A stretch of 64,000 nucleotides of DNA from Stomoxys calcitrans (Eukaryota; Arthropoda; Insecta; Diptera; Muscidae): the NCBI RefSeq assembly GCF_963082655.1, contig NC_081554.1, forward strand, positions 43,334,854 through 43,398,853, in the 5' to 3' direction. The stretch's first letter is position 1. Each line of letters starts with the position of its first letter. This document shows positions 20,857-32,829 of this stretch, in pieces. Position numbers and translations under genes: made by a program. The notes beneath the pieces were generated by a model. It made no database searches and was not told the DNA's origin. It was given only the letters and a program-made list of their open reading frames with translations.

Positions 20857-22200
20857 AACAAGTAAAAACGTGCTTAATTCGACCGAACCGAATCCTTGAT
20901 ACCCATCACTATGGATTCCGTTAAAAATTAGCTTTTATTAACTCAGCTCACATTCGAATTAAAGGATGATTTTTTAAGAGCTATAGGAAAGTTCAAAAAC
21001 ACATAAAACTCATAAAAATGCACGAATATTAATTTGAACCGAAAGTACGGGGCATATAATTTAATGTTTGAAGATTATTTCATGCTAATGTTGACCGAGA
21101 CTGCGCCACAAATGGTCCATCCGCTTAGTCCAATTTTGGCAAAGCTTTCCAACATTTCTGCCGGTATCTCACGAAAAGATGCTTCAATATTGTCTGTCAA
21201 TGCGTTAATTGAAGCGGACTTGTCTATATAGACATGAGCTTTAAAATAACCCCACAAAAACAGTCTTAAGGTGTTAAATCGCACGATCTAGGCGGCCAAT
21301 TGACCGGTGCCGAACGTGATACAAAATGTTCACCGAACTCGCCTCTCAATAAGTCCATTGTTACGCGTGCTGTTTGGCATGTGGCACCGTATTGTTGAAA
21401 CCACATGACATGCAAGTCATGCTCTTGCATTTTTGGCAAAAAAATTTAATATCATCTCACCATTTACAGTTACGTTACGATTCACATCATCTTTGAAGAA
21501 GTACGGTCCAATGATGCCACCAGCCTATAAACCACACCAAACTGTGACTTTTTCTGGTTGCATTGGTACCTCTTTCAATGCTTCTGGCTGATCTTCACTA
21601 CAAAATCGACAAATCTGCTTATTTACACACCCATTGAGCCAAAAATAAGCTTAGTCGCTGAAAACAAGAAGCGCGCTATGAATTTTCTTAACAGACAACG
21701 CGTTTTGATAATACAATTCAATAAGTTGTAGGCGTTGTTCGTTTGTAAGACGATTCATGATTAAATTATAGACCAAAGTGAAGATGTTTGAAGGTGAAAC
21801 AAAACATTAAACGTGCGTGAGCTGTTTAAACCATTGTTGTCAAAAATATAATAGCTAAAAAACACCCTTTATTGTGCAACAATCAAATCGGGGGTTTATT
21901 GTGGCTTCTATGGTCGCAAGAAGTCATATCGGCATTGCGGTGGCTATGACAGTATGTAGACCGATTCGGATCATACTTGGCACAGTTGGATTTCAGAGGG
22001 TGGGTCTTATTTCGTACAGAGGGTGGAAGTCTTAATAGTAGTCTTTGTGCAAAATTTAAGGCAAATCGGACGAAAATTAACGTCTCTATGGGCTTAAGAA
22101 ATCATACTGGAATCCGTTTATACGGAAGCCAATCGATATGGTCCATTTGAAATCCCCAACGACCAACATCGATAAAAAGTATCAGTGGAAAATACTGCTG
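20857..22200 (-). mobile_element. Type D Helentron-like element, split by mariner copy 2
   Basis: Starts with a reversed 3' terminus (AAGTAAAAACGTGCTTAATT, CGACCGAACCGAATCC, GATACCCATCAC). After the mariner insertion at 20960-21871 it resumes with ATCAAATCGGGGGTTTATTG, GTAGACCGATTCGGATCATA, CTTGGCACAGTTG and GCAAATCGGACGAAAATTAA. Both parts have the same orientation, so they are one interrupted element. The right end merges into C/E-type repeats near 22200. Confidence 0.65.
20960..21871 (-). pseudogene. Mariner-like element with deleted transposase, copy 2
   Basis: Terminal repeats AAAGGATGATTTTTTAAGAG at the left and reverse complement AAAGGGTGTTTTTTAGC at the right. The minus strand encodes NRLTNEQRLQLIELYYQNAL, then directly VFSD-stop-AYFWLNG (same deletion point as copy 1), QPEALKEVPMQPEKVTVWCG, GGIIGPYFFKDDVNRNVTVN, ATCHMPN-like sequence with the second Asp changed to Tyr, and FLWGYFKAHVYIDKSASINA with the third Asp lost by a frameshift. 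It is catalytically dead and inserted in a type D element. Confidence 0.9.
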
Positions 22201-23535
22201 TATACTTGGACCCAAATTTTAATACCATATTCTTGTTCTGGTCTCGAATACCTTTCATTTGATACCCTTATTGTTCCCATCGGACCACTTTCGGATATGG
22301 GCGGCGTGTTTGGGGTAAGGGGGATGGGTATTAGAAATTTTAATGTCATATTCGTATTCTACTCTCCAATACCTTTCATTTGATACCTATATTGTCCCCA
22401 TCGGTCCACTTTTGATGTTGGGTTGTGTTTTTGGCATAAGGGGGAGGGTCCGTCCCCCTTCCGATAGATAGCCTATGTTTCCTGCCAGACCAACCTACAC
22501 AATATGTGAAAATTTCGAGAAAATCGATTTTGGCGTTTTTCAGTCTATACGGAACAAATCAACCGAGTCCCATATATCTATGATTGGCTTATGTGCCCAT
22601 TGGGGGAAATTTTTGTGGGGTGGGGTGACCTCCTATACTTCGACATGAATTTGTATGCCACATACTTTTCATTTGATACCCATATTGTCCCTATAGGACC
22701 ACTTTTGATTTTGGGTGGTGTTTTTGGGGTAACGGTGGAGGGTCCGCCCCCTTCCGTTATCAATAAATTTAACAGCCTATTCCTCTTTCCTGACCATATT
22801 CGTAATCTACTCCCGAATACCTTTCATTTGAGTCCCATATGGTCATGATCGGTCCACTTTTATTTCTGGGTAGTACTTTTTGGCTAAGGGGAAGTGTCCG
22901 TCCCCCTTCCGATACCGAAAAATTATATAGTCTATGTTTCTTTCCAGACCAACCTACACAATATGCGAACATTTCGAGAAAATCAGTTATGCCGTTTTTT
23001 AGTCCATACGGAAATAACAAACTGAGTCCCATATATCCGTGATTGGCTAATGTGCCCATTTTGGGCGTTATTGTGGGGGTGGGGTGACCCCCCATACATT
23101 GACATGAATTTGTATGCCAGATTCGTTATCTAATCCCACACACGTTACATTTGATACCCATATTGTCTCTATAGGTCCACTTTTGATTTTGGGTGGTGTT
23201 TTTGGGGTAATGGTGGAGGGTCCACCCTCTTCCGTTATCAATAAATTATAAAGCCTATTCCTCTTTCCTGACCATATTCGTAATCTACTCCCGAATACCT
23301 TTCATTTGAGTCCCATATTGTCATGATCGGTCCACTTTTATTTCTGGGTAGTACTTTTTGGCTAAGGGGGAGAGTCCGCCCCCCCTCCCGATATCAAAAA
23401 ATTATATAGCCTATGTTTCCTTCCAGACCAACCTACACAATTTTGAGAAAATCAGTTATGCCGTTTTTCAGTCTATACGGAACTAACAAACCGAGTCCCA
23501 TATAACCGTGATTGGCTTATGTGCCCATATGTGCT
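22201..23535 (-). mobile_element. Family E: tandem copies of a C-related element
   Basis: Units carry TTCATTTGATACCCATATTG, TCGGTCCACTTTTGATTTTG, GGTGGTGTTTTTGGGGTAA and GGAGGGTCCGCCCCC, then ATTTCGAGAAAATC and TTTTTCAGTCTATACGGAAC. The last two are a reversed family C head. GATTGGCT(T/A)ATGTGCCC recurs at about 22581, 23040 and 23509, so whole head-plus-repeat units of about 459 and 469 bp are in tandem. Non-coding. Confidence 0.75.
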
Positions 23536-24416
23536 TTTGAGCCGCATATTGCAATAGCCAGAAAATACTTACTTTTTGGATGGTGTTGTGGGTGTGGGGT
23601 GGCCCCATAGACACTTTTCCCGAATATTGATATCAGATTCGTGCTTTACTCCCAAAGACTTTTCATTTGAGCCGCATATTGCTATGGTCGTAAAATTTCC
23701 CCCTTTGGGGATGTTTTTGGTGAGAGGAGGCCCCCCAAACACGTGGTCCCATATTTGGATATCAGATTCGTATTCTACACTCAAATAACTTTTATTTAAC
23801 CCCCATATTCCCATGGTCAGTAAATAAGTCCAGGTTGGGGGGTATTTTGGGGAAGGGGTGGACCCCCAGAAACGTGGTCCCACATTTGGATATCAGATTC
23901 GTATTCTACACGTAAATACCTTTCATTTGAGTCCCATATTGCCATGGTCGGAAATATGTCCGATTTAGAGGTATTTTGGGGCTTGGGGTGGTCCCCCTAG
24001 CACTTGGTCTGGCAATTAAATATCGAATACGTTTTCTTATCCTAAATACCTTTCATTTGAGTCCCATATTGTCGTGATTGGTCTAAATATATGTTTGGTA
24101 GGTTTTAGGGTGGGGCAGGTACCCCATCCGAAATTTGGATATCAAATTTTTATTTTTGGCCACTATATGAGAGCACACAAAATTTCGCTTAAATCGCACC
24201 ACACATCTCCGAGATCTGGCGTTTCTGAAAATTAGGGTAAGGGGGAGGGTCCGCCCCCTTTCAGATATCAAAAAATTTAGTACCCTATTTTCACCACGGC
24301 GTCATTATGCACCATCTGTGAAAATTTCAAGAAAATCGGTTCAGCCGTTTCTGAGTCTATAAGGAACTCACAAACATACAAACAAACAAACAAAAAATTG
24401 ATTTTTATATATAAGA
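23536..24416 (-). mobile_element. Family C Helentron-like element, copy 2
   Basis: Same layout as copy 1: about 131-bp units with CATTTGAGTCCCATATTGCC and GATATCAGATTCGTATTCTA, then GGGGCAGGTACCCCATCCGA, AAATTTCGCTTAAATCGCAC, GGGGGAGGGTCCGCCCCC, TTTCTGAGTCTATAAGGAAC, (AAAC)n and ATTGATTTTTATATATAAGA at the right end. Confidence 0.8.
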
Positions 24417-25559
24417 CAAGAGATTTGTGCGCCAAAGAGCAAAAATGTTGCAAGACATTTCTTTGCCTCCGTCGTTGTGGTTGCACATTCAATGATGCTC
24501 GCCAGTTGATGTTCATAACAAATACATGTGTTTTTTTGTTGTAGTTGTAACTTTTTTTTTATTTAAATACACAATACGAGTATTTAGTTTTTGGCTGTTA
24601 TTGTTGTAGAAACAGCATAAGAATAAAGTAAATAAACGATATTGATGTTAAAGTCTACATACTATGTATGTAGAGGTACGTTTGTGATATGAATGTGAGT
24701 GCTAAACAAATGGACCTATCTCTTGATGCTTTTCGTAGCAGCTACATATTGGACCAGGTTGTTGTTGTTGTTGTTGCTATTGGTATCTTTGTCGTTGATG
24801 CCGTTGTCAATGTTTGCTGGTACTGTTAAGGATACTGTGTTGTTGTTGTTGTTTTTGTTTCTTACATTTGCATAGAATTTCACTCCAGGGTATTGTTTAC
24901 TTCCATCCATACTACCGTACTCAACCGCCCCCCAACACCCCCTTTAACAAATGCAGGATATTTCGGTCAAAACAAAACGTACAAGTCTACCACCTTCACT
25001 ATTTTAACAAGGGAAAAGTGAACGGAAAATACCCATATTTACGCATACAAAACACAATTTTAATTCCATCAACAAACATACACTCCCACACATGTGTTAT
25101 ACAGGCTCGTTCATGTTGCGGTATTCGTTGAACAAATGGTGGTGCATTTGCACCATTCGTAAGGGAGCGTATTTGGTATTTTCAGAGAGGCCATATCTCT
25201 ATGCCTGAAGCTGTATTGGGAGGATGTGCCTTCGTCGTTGTGTAATTTTTAACATAAATGTAAATTTAAATTATTAATTTTGTAAAAATGTAATATGCCT
25301 TCTGGTCCCATGTAGAAGACCTAAATGTTACCGCAGGGTATTCATAATTTCATATACAAATGTCTGTTCGCGTGTTGTTTTTTTTTATTTTCGCCGCATG
25401 ACAGGTGGAGCTCAATAAATGCAGATGAATTTAGTGGCTAGATGTGATACTTCTTAAATGTCTTCTAAGGTTTATGCGAAGTTAGGGCAGGAGAACGGTA
25501 AATTACTAATTTCTCATGAACATAGCTTTACGGGTTGGATTTTGTATACCCACTATCTT
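24417..25559. other. AT-rich sequence with GTT microsatellites
   Basis: (GTT)n tracts occur at about 24759-24777 and 24838-24855. No gene or repeat family recognised; the open frames at 24814-25131 and 24716-24910 come from low-complexity DNA. Confidence 0.5.
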
Positions 25560-25955
25560 GGGCAAGTTCTATCTTCTATTATATAAAAATTAAATTGTTG
25601 TGATATTTTTGTTTGTGTGTTCATTTGTTTGTTTGTCTGTTCCGGATAGACTCAAAAACGGCTGAACCGATTTTCATGAAATTTTTACAAATGGCAAAGT
25701 TTGAGCCTCAGGTGAATATAGGGTACTACATTTTTTTATATCCGAAGAAGGGGCGGACCCTACCCCTTACCCTAATTTTCAAAAACGCCAGATCTCAGAG
25801 ATGCGTGCACCGGTTTAAGCGATATTTTTTGTGCCACCTCATGGTAGCCTTAAAACACGGGGTCAACTAACCTGGGGAGACGCTCCATTTCGAAACCCAA
25901 CCCTACGGACATGTTTACCGACTGGGTCAATATTGGTATTTAACCAGTAAGGGAA
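25560..25955 (+). mobile_element. Family C head fragment
   Basis: ATATAAAAATTAAATTGTTG, a TTTG-rich stretch, CTCAAAAACGGCTGAACCGA, GGGGCGGACCCTACCCCTTA and CGCCAGATCTCAGAGATGCG identify a diverged family C head with little of its repeat region. Confidence 0.7.
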
Positions 25956-26765
25956 GGGCAAAAGTCGGGCGGTGCAGACTGTTTAATACCCTACACCTAC
26001 CCTATAAGTACAATGTGGGAGCTATATCCAATTCTGAACCAATTTTGATGGACATCGGCGAGCAAATATGTTCAAACTGTAGTAACTACGATTGACAAAT
26101 GACAACATTATTGGAAATTGTCCAAAATCTGACAAATATATATATATATAGGAGCTATATCTGAAACGATTTCGAGCAAACTTCTCAGATAATGTGAAAG
26201 GCGTAGTACAAAGTTTTGGGAAAATTGGTTAATAAATGCGATTGCAATGGTCCTAGGAATGAAAATCGGGCGATATACAATATATATATGAGAGCTATAA
26301 CTAATTGTGAACCGATTTCTATGATATTCACCAGTAATGTCGAGAGTCATAAGAAAATCCGTCCCGCCAAATTTCGAGAGAATGGGTTAACAAGTGACCA
26401 TTTTATTGCATTATTACTGCAAATCGGACGTAAATATATATATGGGAGCTATATCCAAATCTGATCCGATTTTTTCCAATTTCAATAGGCTTCGTCTCTA
26501 GGCCAAAAAACATGCCTGTACCAAATTTGAAGACGATCGAATAAAAATTGCGACCTGTAGTTTGTATACAAATTAACATGGACATACAGACGGACGGACA
26601 GACAAACAGGCAGACAGACGGACATAGCTAAATCGAATAAGAAAGTGATTCTGGATCCATCGGTATACTTATCAATGGGTCTATTTCTCTTCCGTTTAGG
26701 TGTTACAAACTAATTCACAAAGTTATAATACCCTGTACCACAGTAGTGGTACTACTCTGAAGGGT
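25956..26765 (-). mobile_element. Family B Helentron-like element, copy 2
   Basis: Reversed: the 3' end at left (AAAAGTCGGGCGGTGCAGAC, TAATACCCTACACC), then repeats with TATGGGAGCTATATCCAAAT and ATTACTGCAAATCGGACG. The core follows (GGCTTCGTCTCTAGGCCAAA), then a short GGACGGACAGAC microsatellite, and the 5' hairpin module GTTATAATACCCTGTACCAC ending near 26765. The central repeats are few and diverged. Confidence 0.75.
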
Positions 26766-27259
26766 ATTTCAGAGTAGTGTACGAACTTGGCCTAAAAATG
26801 TCACCCTTCGAAGGGTCCCCCACCCCTTAAGACACCTCCTTGCAGGACACTTCACCGTGTGTATCAACTGAGAGGTATTTAGTAGTAGAAAACGTACTTG
26901 GCATAAAAGGTGAAGGGGGGGGATTCCCCACCCCCAAAAAAACCACCCAACAGGACATTTTTACCGCTTTGGGCAATATGGGTATCAAATGAAACTTATT
27001 AAAAAGTAGAATACAAATCTGACTTAAAAATTTATTCCTTGGTGTCTGAGGGGCCTCCCCACCCCCAAAATGGGACATTTTTACCGATTGGGACAATATG
27101 GATATCAAATGAAAGGTATTTAAAAGTATACTATAAAGCTGATATAAAAATTTCCTTGGTATCTTAAACGACCCCCCACACCCAAAAACCCCTCAAGAGG
27201 AATATTTACCGATTGGGACAATATGGGAATCAAATGAAAAGTGATTAGAATTTGTGCAG
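26766..27259 (+). mobile_element. Family C-like repeats without head
   Basis: Units with GGGTATCAAATGAAA, GGACATTTTTACCG and CCCCACCCCCAAAA at about 130-bp spacing. No head is visible at the left edge, where the units abut family B copy 2. Confidence 0.6.
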
Positions 27260-29570
27260 ACATCTTACATATAAAAATCAATTTGTGTTTGTTTGTTTGA
27301 TTGTGTGTTCCTTATAGACTCAGAAACGGCTGTACCGATTTTCTTGAAATTTTCACAGATGGTGCATAATGAGCCCATGGTGAAAATAGGTTACTAAATT
27401 TTTTGGTATCTGAAGGGTGGGCGGTATAGAAAACTATTTTGAGTGTTTGGCAGACGCCTCATTCCATAAACTCTCCTTAAACAAATGGCCATATGGGGTT
27501 TTACTAACTGATATTTGAGAGAAGAGCACGATGCTGATATTATTTCAAGCGCATATAAAACTTTCCTTGGTATCTTAAACGACCCCCCACACCCAAAACA
27601 CCCTCTAGAGGAGATATTCACCGATTGGGACAAGATGGGTATCAAATGAAAGGTGTTTGGAAGTTGTGTAGACATCTGTTTTAAGAATTTGGTCCAAGGT
27701 GTCTTCGGGGCTTCCCCAGCCTTATGAAACCCCACAACGGGTACGTCACAAAATGGGTAAATGCAAATTTTGACCATTAACATTCCACTTAGGTATACGG
27801 GCAAACTTCTCACATATCAATGAGTGCAGTCTGATTCAAGTTTAAGCTCAACGATAAGGGGCCTCCTTTCTAGAGCTGAGTCCGAAAGGCGTGCCGCAGT
27901 GCGACACTTCTTTGGAGAGAAGTTTTACATGCATAATACCTCACAAATATTGCCAGCATTAGGAAATTAGGGGGAAACCACCGCTAAAAATTTATTCTGA
28001 TGGTCTCGCCAATATTCGAACCCAGGCGTTTAGCGTCATAGGCGTACATGCTGATCTCTGCGCTACGGTGATGGGTATCAAATGAAAGTTCTTTGGGAGT
28101 TGACTACGAATCTGTTGTACACATTTGGCAGTGTCTGGGAACGATCTACCCACTATATACCCTTCAATAAGACGTGTAGTTCGATAGGGATAATATGGGA
28201 ATTAAAGGAAAGATCTATGGCAGTAGAGTTCGAAACTAATGTTGATATAAGGATTCAAGTATCTGGGTCACGTCTTGCCGTTCAGCAGGACATGTAGATC
28301 GCGTCAATAAAGGACTCAAATAAATGGTCTTTTGGATCTTAGCGTTGGGGGGACTGACTGTCATGTAGGAAGACCGAGAATATATTGCACTCAAGTGGAA
28401 GGATGAGTCAGGGGGCAATCCTCATCCACCCATCCTACCAAATACAAAGAGGAATTAAAAATAATACAATATATGAAGGCCGATCAGGACAGAATGGGAC
28501 AGCAATAAAAGGTCTTTGGTAGATTTTTCACCCACAAATTGGGATAGACACAGGAGAACCTGGGGATCTTTAAAAATGTGCTATCCCAAGTGGTAGCTTT
28601 GAAATATGATTTTCAATGTGGATAATCTGAATATCTTGATCGCCATCTTCAAAAAGCTTGCTCTAGCACGATGCTGATATTATTTCAAGGACCTCCCTCT
28701 ATACTTCCTTCAAAACGGCCATATTTGCTTACTATGGAAATAAGGGGGCTCAAATAACAAAAAAAAATCTTGCTCTGGCACGATGCTGATATTATTTTAG
28801 GGACCGCTCCCTAAACTCCCTTCAAACTGGTCATGTTTGCTTACTAAAGCAATAAGGGGTTCAAATAATAAGCATTTGATAGTAGAAAAAGAATTTGATA
28901 TTCAATTTTGAGATCAAGTGTTTGCGGGTGTAGTCTCACCCCATAAACTTCCCCTAAACCAAATGCAATTGCGGCTCAAATAAAAAGGATTTAACAGTAG
29001 AGCACCATGCTGATAATTTTTCAGGGATAAGTCCCAACCCTACATACACCTCAAACTGGATATATTTGTGGATTATGGCAAAAGGGGCTCAAATCTGATG
29101 TCTGTTTTATGGCCAAGTGTTTCAGGGACGACTCATCTCATAAACTCCCCCTAAACCACACATATGTACCAACTATAGCAAAATGTAGATCATATGTGGT
29201 TTTTGATATCCACTTTCAGGACAAAGGGATAGGCTACTCCTATCCACCACCAAACACAAGAGAATGAAGTGGATCTAACATCCAAGCTTTAATGGATGGA
29301 TCCTCTGCTTACGCCATTTTCAAAAACGCCAGATCTCGGAGATGGGCGGGGCAATTTAAGCGAAATTCAGTTTGTTTACAATAACTCAAAAACAAAAATT
29401 TGGTATATTTTTTTAAGTCGGGATGTCTAGGGCGGCCGCCAAACCCCCAAAGCCCACCAAATGGAAATTTAAACCAATAATGACAGCATTAGGCTCAAAT
29501 GAAAGATATTTGAGACTAGAGCACGAATTGGACGTGAATTGAAATACTAATCTGACTTTTGCTCATTAAA
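27260..29570 (+). mobile_element. Family C element(s), long and diverged, with SINE insertion
   Basis: The head at 27260-27420 (ATAAAAATCAATTTGTGTTT, AGACTCAGAAACGGCTGTAC, TTGAAATTTTCACAGATGGT) is followed by many diverged units (GGCTCAAAT, CACGATGCTGATATTATTT, GGCCAAGTGTTT). A second head-like stretch appears at about 29310-29420 (AACGCCAGATCTCGGAGATG, CAATTTAAGCGAAATT), so at least two elements are joined. A SINE sits at 27760-28070. Confidence 0.65.
27760..28070 (-). mobile_element. tRNA-derived SINE, family S1, copy b
   Basis: Reversed SINE. CTCACATATCAATGAGTGCA, GTGCCGCAGTGCGACAC and CTTCTTTGGAGAGAAG mark the body. ATTCGAACCCAGGCGTTTAG (box B) and ATCTCTGCGCTA (box A) mark the head at right. 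A possible short target duplication ATGGGTA lies at 27753-27759 and 28071-28077. It is more diverged than the other copies. Confidence 0.85.
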
Positions 29571-30774
29571 TATTCTTTTATAGAGAATTGCCATATTCTC
29601 TATTCAGTTCAAAATGGTTCAAATGGTTCGGTTCAAAATGGCAATAGTTAGTCCCAGCCCCACAAAACTCCTTTAAACTGTGTTATATACTAAAATTGAA
29701 ATTTGCCCTAGCTTTGGAGACTAACACGTACCACCCTCATACTCATTTGTTTGCAGAGATATGTAATTGGATTGTGCCACCTTCAACTAAAAGCCAGTCT
29801 CTGGCGTAATAATGGAATGAAACTATGAAACACTATTCTCTAACTGCCAATTCATTTTCGCAGTTAGTGACAATGTAAATAGCTACTCAATTTCAAAACT
29901 TGTTTATACACAATTGTGTGTTAATACATACAGACCATCAACACCATTAGCCACACTTACACTACTACTACTACCACTACTACACATAATGGAAATTCAT
30001 TTTCACCCTGCTACCCATACACATACGTATCCACTAAACAACCAACAAACCTTTTCCGGTATTTAAAATTCCTGTCCTCTATGTCCTTTATGAATATTAA
30101 AGATGAGCGCCATCCAATGTCTTTAAATGTTAATCTCGAATATACAATGACATAGTTCCAAAGGTTTGGGAGTGGCAATGTGTGTGTGTATGGGTGTGTG
30201 TGTCGCTGCTGTACTATGTGTGGCGGAAGTGCCATTTAAATAGCATTACATTATTTTGAAACAGCCATTGCAGACTCATTTGGAACAAGCCAAAGCTGAG
30301 GAAGTGAGAGTGGCATTAGAGACCCTGTTCCATAAAATGGCATAAATTATTGGCTAAACGAGTTCACTCGAGCACTCACTCTAACGTACAAAAAATATTT
30401 AAAATTCAAATGTTTTGAAAGTACGTACGAATGGGGGTGGGGTGGGTGAAACACGGTTAGTTCATCCAGCGCCATGGCGGGAATTTAAACTGACAAATAT
30501 TACCGATGATGGTTATATGCTAACAATTTTTGATGTCTCTTTGAGTGGTGTTGAAAGCATTACAATTTTGTGTTACAAAATCACTGGGGTAAATGAAAGC
30601 AACTTTTGGTCATTGAAATTGGTATACAAGCAAGCCGTTTACTAAACATCATCAGCAAATGCTGTAATGATTTCTACACTTATCATTTATATGGAAATTA
30701 TTTGTATCAAAGGATTTTTTTTTTAAATGAGAAAAAAATGTCAACCTGAATACAAATGGAAAATAAAGCCACCA
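29571..30774. other. Sequence without recognised gene; simple repeats
   Basis: An ACT-rich tract lies at about 29955-29985, and GT-rich DNA at about 30176-30205. The frame 30415-30645 (76 codons) has no motif. No known repeat family. Confidence 0.45.
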
Positions 30775-31408
30775 AGGAAAAGCAAAAGTCGGGCGGTGCC
30801 GACTATATAATACCCTACACCACCTAGTGCATGTAGTACTTTTTATATGTAGAACTTATCTCGAAATCTAGTCAGACTTTAATTTGGATACCTAGTGAAA
30901 TAGCAATTAAGAACCTTGTAAGATTTTCCTACCATAGGACAAAAGATTTGGATTTCCACATCTTATAAAGGCCATATCGGATAAAAGATTATATGGGAGT
31001 TATATCGAAAGCAGTGCCAATACTGGGGCGTCAAATAGAGATTGACGTCACAGTATGTGTCATTAAGATGTGACCAAAATTGTGGTTTTTACTGCCATAA
31101 AAGTCCATATCGGATGAAATAAACACATTGGAGCTATATCTAAATTAGGACTGATTTTAATGAAATTTTTCGCACGTATTGGAACGTCAATTTAAACGTC
31201 TTATGTAAAATCGCCTTAAAAGGCCATATCGGATGAACGATATATATGGCAGCTATATCTACATCTAAATCGATTTTTATGAAATTTTGCATACATATGA
31301 AGACGACAAATAAAGCACCTCGTGCAAAATTTTGTAAAGATCAGACCAAAATTGTGGTTTTTGCAGCCTTAAAAAGTCAAATCGGATGAAAAATATATAT
31401 GGGAGCTA
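30775..31408 (-). mobile_element. Helentron-like element related to family B (type F)
   Basis: Begins with AAAAGTCGGGCGGTGCCGAC and TAATACCCTACACC, the reversed 3' module shared with family B. It has its own repeat unit: AAGGCCATATCGGATGAA, GGAGCTATATCTAAAT, GACCAAAATTGTGGTTTTT. It is cut at 31408 by a mariner-type end placed at a TA inside GGGAGCTATATC. Confidence 0.65.
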
Positions 31409-31510
31409 AAGGGTGATTTTTTTGAGGTTAGGATTTTCATGCATTAGTATTTGACAGATCACGTGGGATTTCAGACATGGTGTCAAAATTCGGTCGTTTT
31501 AGAGAAAATA
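31409..31510. mobile_element. Mariner-like terminal fragment
   Basis: AAGGGTGATTTTTTTGAGG at a TA target resembles the terminal repeat of the two mariner copies in the window (AAAGGGTGATTTTTT). The opposite end is not found, so the element is truncated. Confidence 0.5.
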
Positions 31511-31945
31511 GTTAAATTTTGTCTTTAGAGTAAATTTTTAAGAATTTTTAAATTGTGGTTGGCAAGTTGGTAGATTTGGTAGGTTTTTTGAACATTTTGG
31601 TCGGAAATTATTTGCTCTTGTGGCAACACTGCATGTAGTACAAAATAGTTTATTTTCGCATGCATCGAACGGGGAATGCTAAACATTATCACAATCTTGA
31701 CAAAAATACGACATGTGGAAGAAAACTTACTAATTGTGGTGTACCTTGACAATTGGTACCTTGGACAACTATAAGATATTTTTTATTCGTATTTTTAAGT
31801 ACTCAAACGTACAAAATTCTACTTTCCTAATAGAGTGTATCCGAACAAAACCCGTCAATTTGTTCGTTTTCAGAAATAAAAAGCAGATCGATTATCTTTG
31901 TGCTTCAAACTAGAATCGGTTACAAAAGAATTATATCTGCTGTTC
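31511..31945. other. AT-rich sequence without recognised features
   Basis: May include the unrecognised interior of the mariner fragment to the left. No motif. Confidence 0.4.
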
Positions 31946-32200
31946 CTGTTGCATAAATACTGAGTGCCTATGATGATCGATATGACAAGGCTAGTTATTG
32001 GCGCCTTTAAATAACCAATAGCCTACATCATCATGGCCATCATGTTCCAGCAGCGATCGGTTCTCTGGACCGGAACGAGCTTGCTTACCTACAGGAACTT
32101 GACGAGGATCGCCACCTTTACATGAAAATGTGGCTAGAACTACACCAATTAAGTCACCATTTTAAACTAAATTCTAAGAAAACGCAAAATGGTACCTGTT
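31946..32200 (+). mobile_element. Isolated RTE 5' leader fragment
   Basis: AAATACTGAGTGCC, ATGACAAGGCTAGTTATTGG, CGCCTTTAAATAACCAATAG and CCTACATCATC match the RTE leader at 6100-6270. The following GC-richer part (about 32040-32150) may be more of the same element, but it has no counterpart in the RTE copy at 5846. Confidence 0.6.
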
Positions 32201-32417
32201 ATCCAGTCGATCACGACATTTGTAAAACTTACCTGAAAAGAAATAAATAACATTTACAGCAATGGAAACATTACAAATATATGAGCAGAACAATAGGAAT
32301 TAGTTTTAAAAGTAAAGAAATTATTGTGATGTATCAAAAAGTCCAATATCGCACTTCGGAGTCCATCGAGTTTTAATAAATTAGTACGAATTTTTGGTAA
32401 TGTTTAATTCAAAGTTT

Positions 32418-32596
32418 AGGTCGCCCCAGTAGGCAAGTTAGCAGCGTATTTGTATTACCAGTGAGCGGATCGTGGGTTCGATTGCCACCAGAGGCTTAGC
32501 CCAACGCTTGTGTGGTATCACAATGTAATAAAATTGTCTAAGCAAGTCTGTTTAGAAAAAAACTGCCACTCTTACTCAACCTAACCTAACCCAAAC
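32418..32596 (+). mobile_element. Second tRNA-derived SINE (S2) with LINE-like 3' end
   Basis: A tRNA-like head with box B-like GGTTCGATTGC (32475-32485) and a degraded box A near 32430. The 3' segment from 32536 (GTCTAAGCAAGTCTG, ACTGCCACT, CAACCTAACCTAACCC) aligns with the 3' end of the RNase H-type LINE found reversed at 61651-61695 and 41291-41337 (GTCTAAGTGAGTCTGATGGC, AGACTGCCACTTAACC, CTAACCTAAC). No target duplication found. Confidence 0.6.
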
Positions 32597-32829
32597 AGAT
32601 AGATGGACAGACAGACTTACATACAGGTACTCAGACGAATGGTTAGACGGTGGAACGTTGAATGTACGGACAGGCTAACGGATTTGCCATTTTAAGACAA
32701 GTGGGCCCAAAGATAAACATTTTGATATTTGCTCAATGCTTGTGTGATTCGTAACCGACAATTTATTTTCTTTGCACTTAGGGGCTTACCATGGAATTCG
32801 ACTAAAGTTCTTGTTCTTGAAGCGCCTAG
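32597..32829. other. Short unassigned stretch
   Basis: Contains an AGATGGACAGACAGAC motif near 32603-32620, reminiscent of the reversed Helentron microsatellite, but no further support. Confidence 0.3.

Noticed and set aside
30415..30645. Open frame of 76 codons in unique sequence
   Set aside because: Short, no motif, no supporting context.
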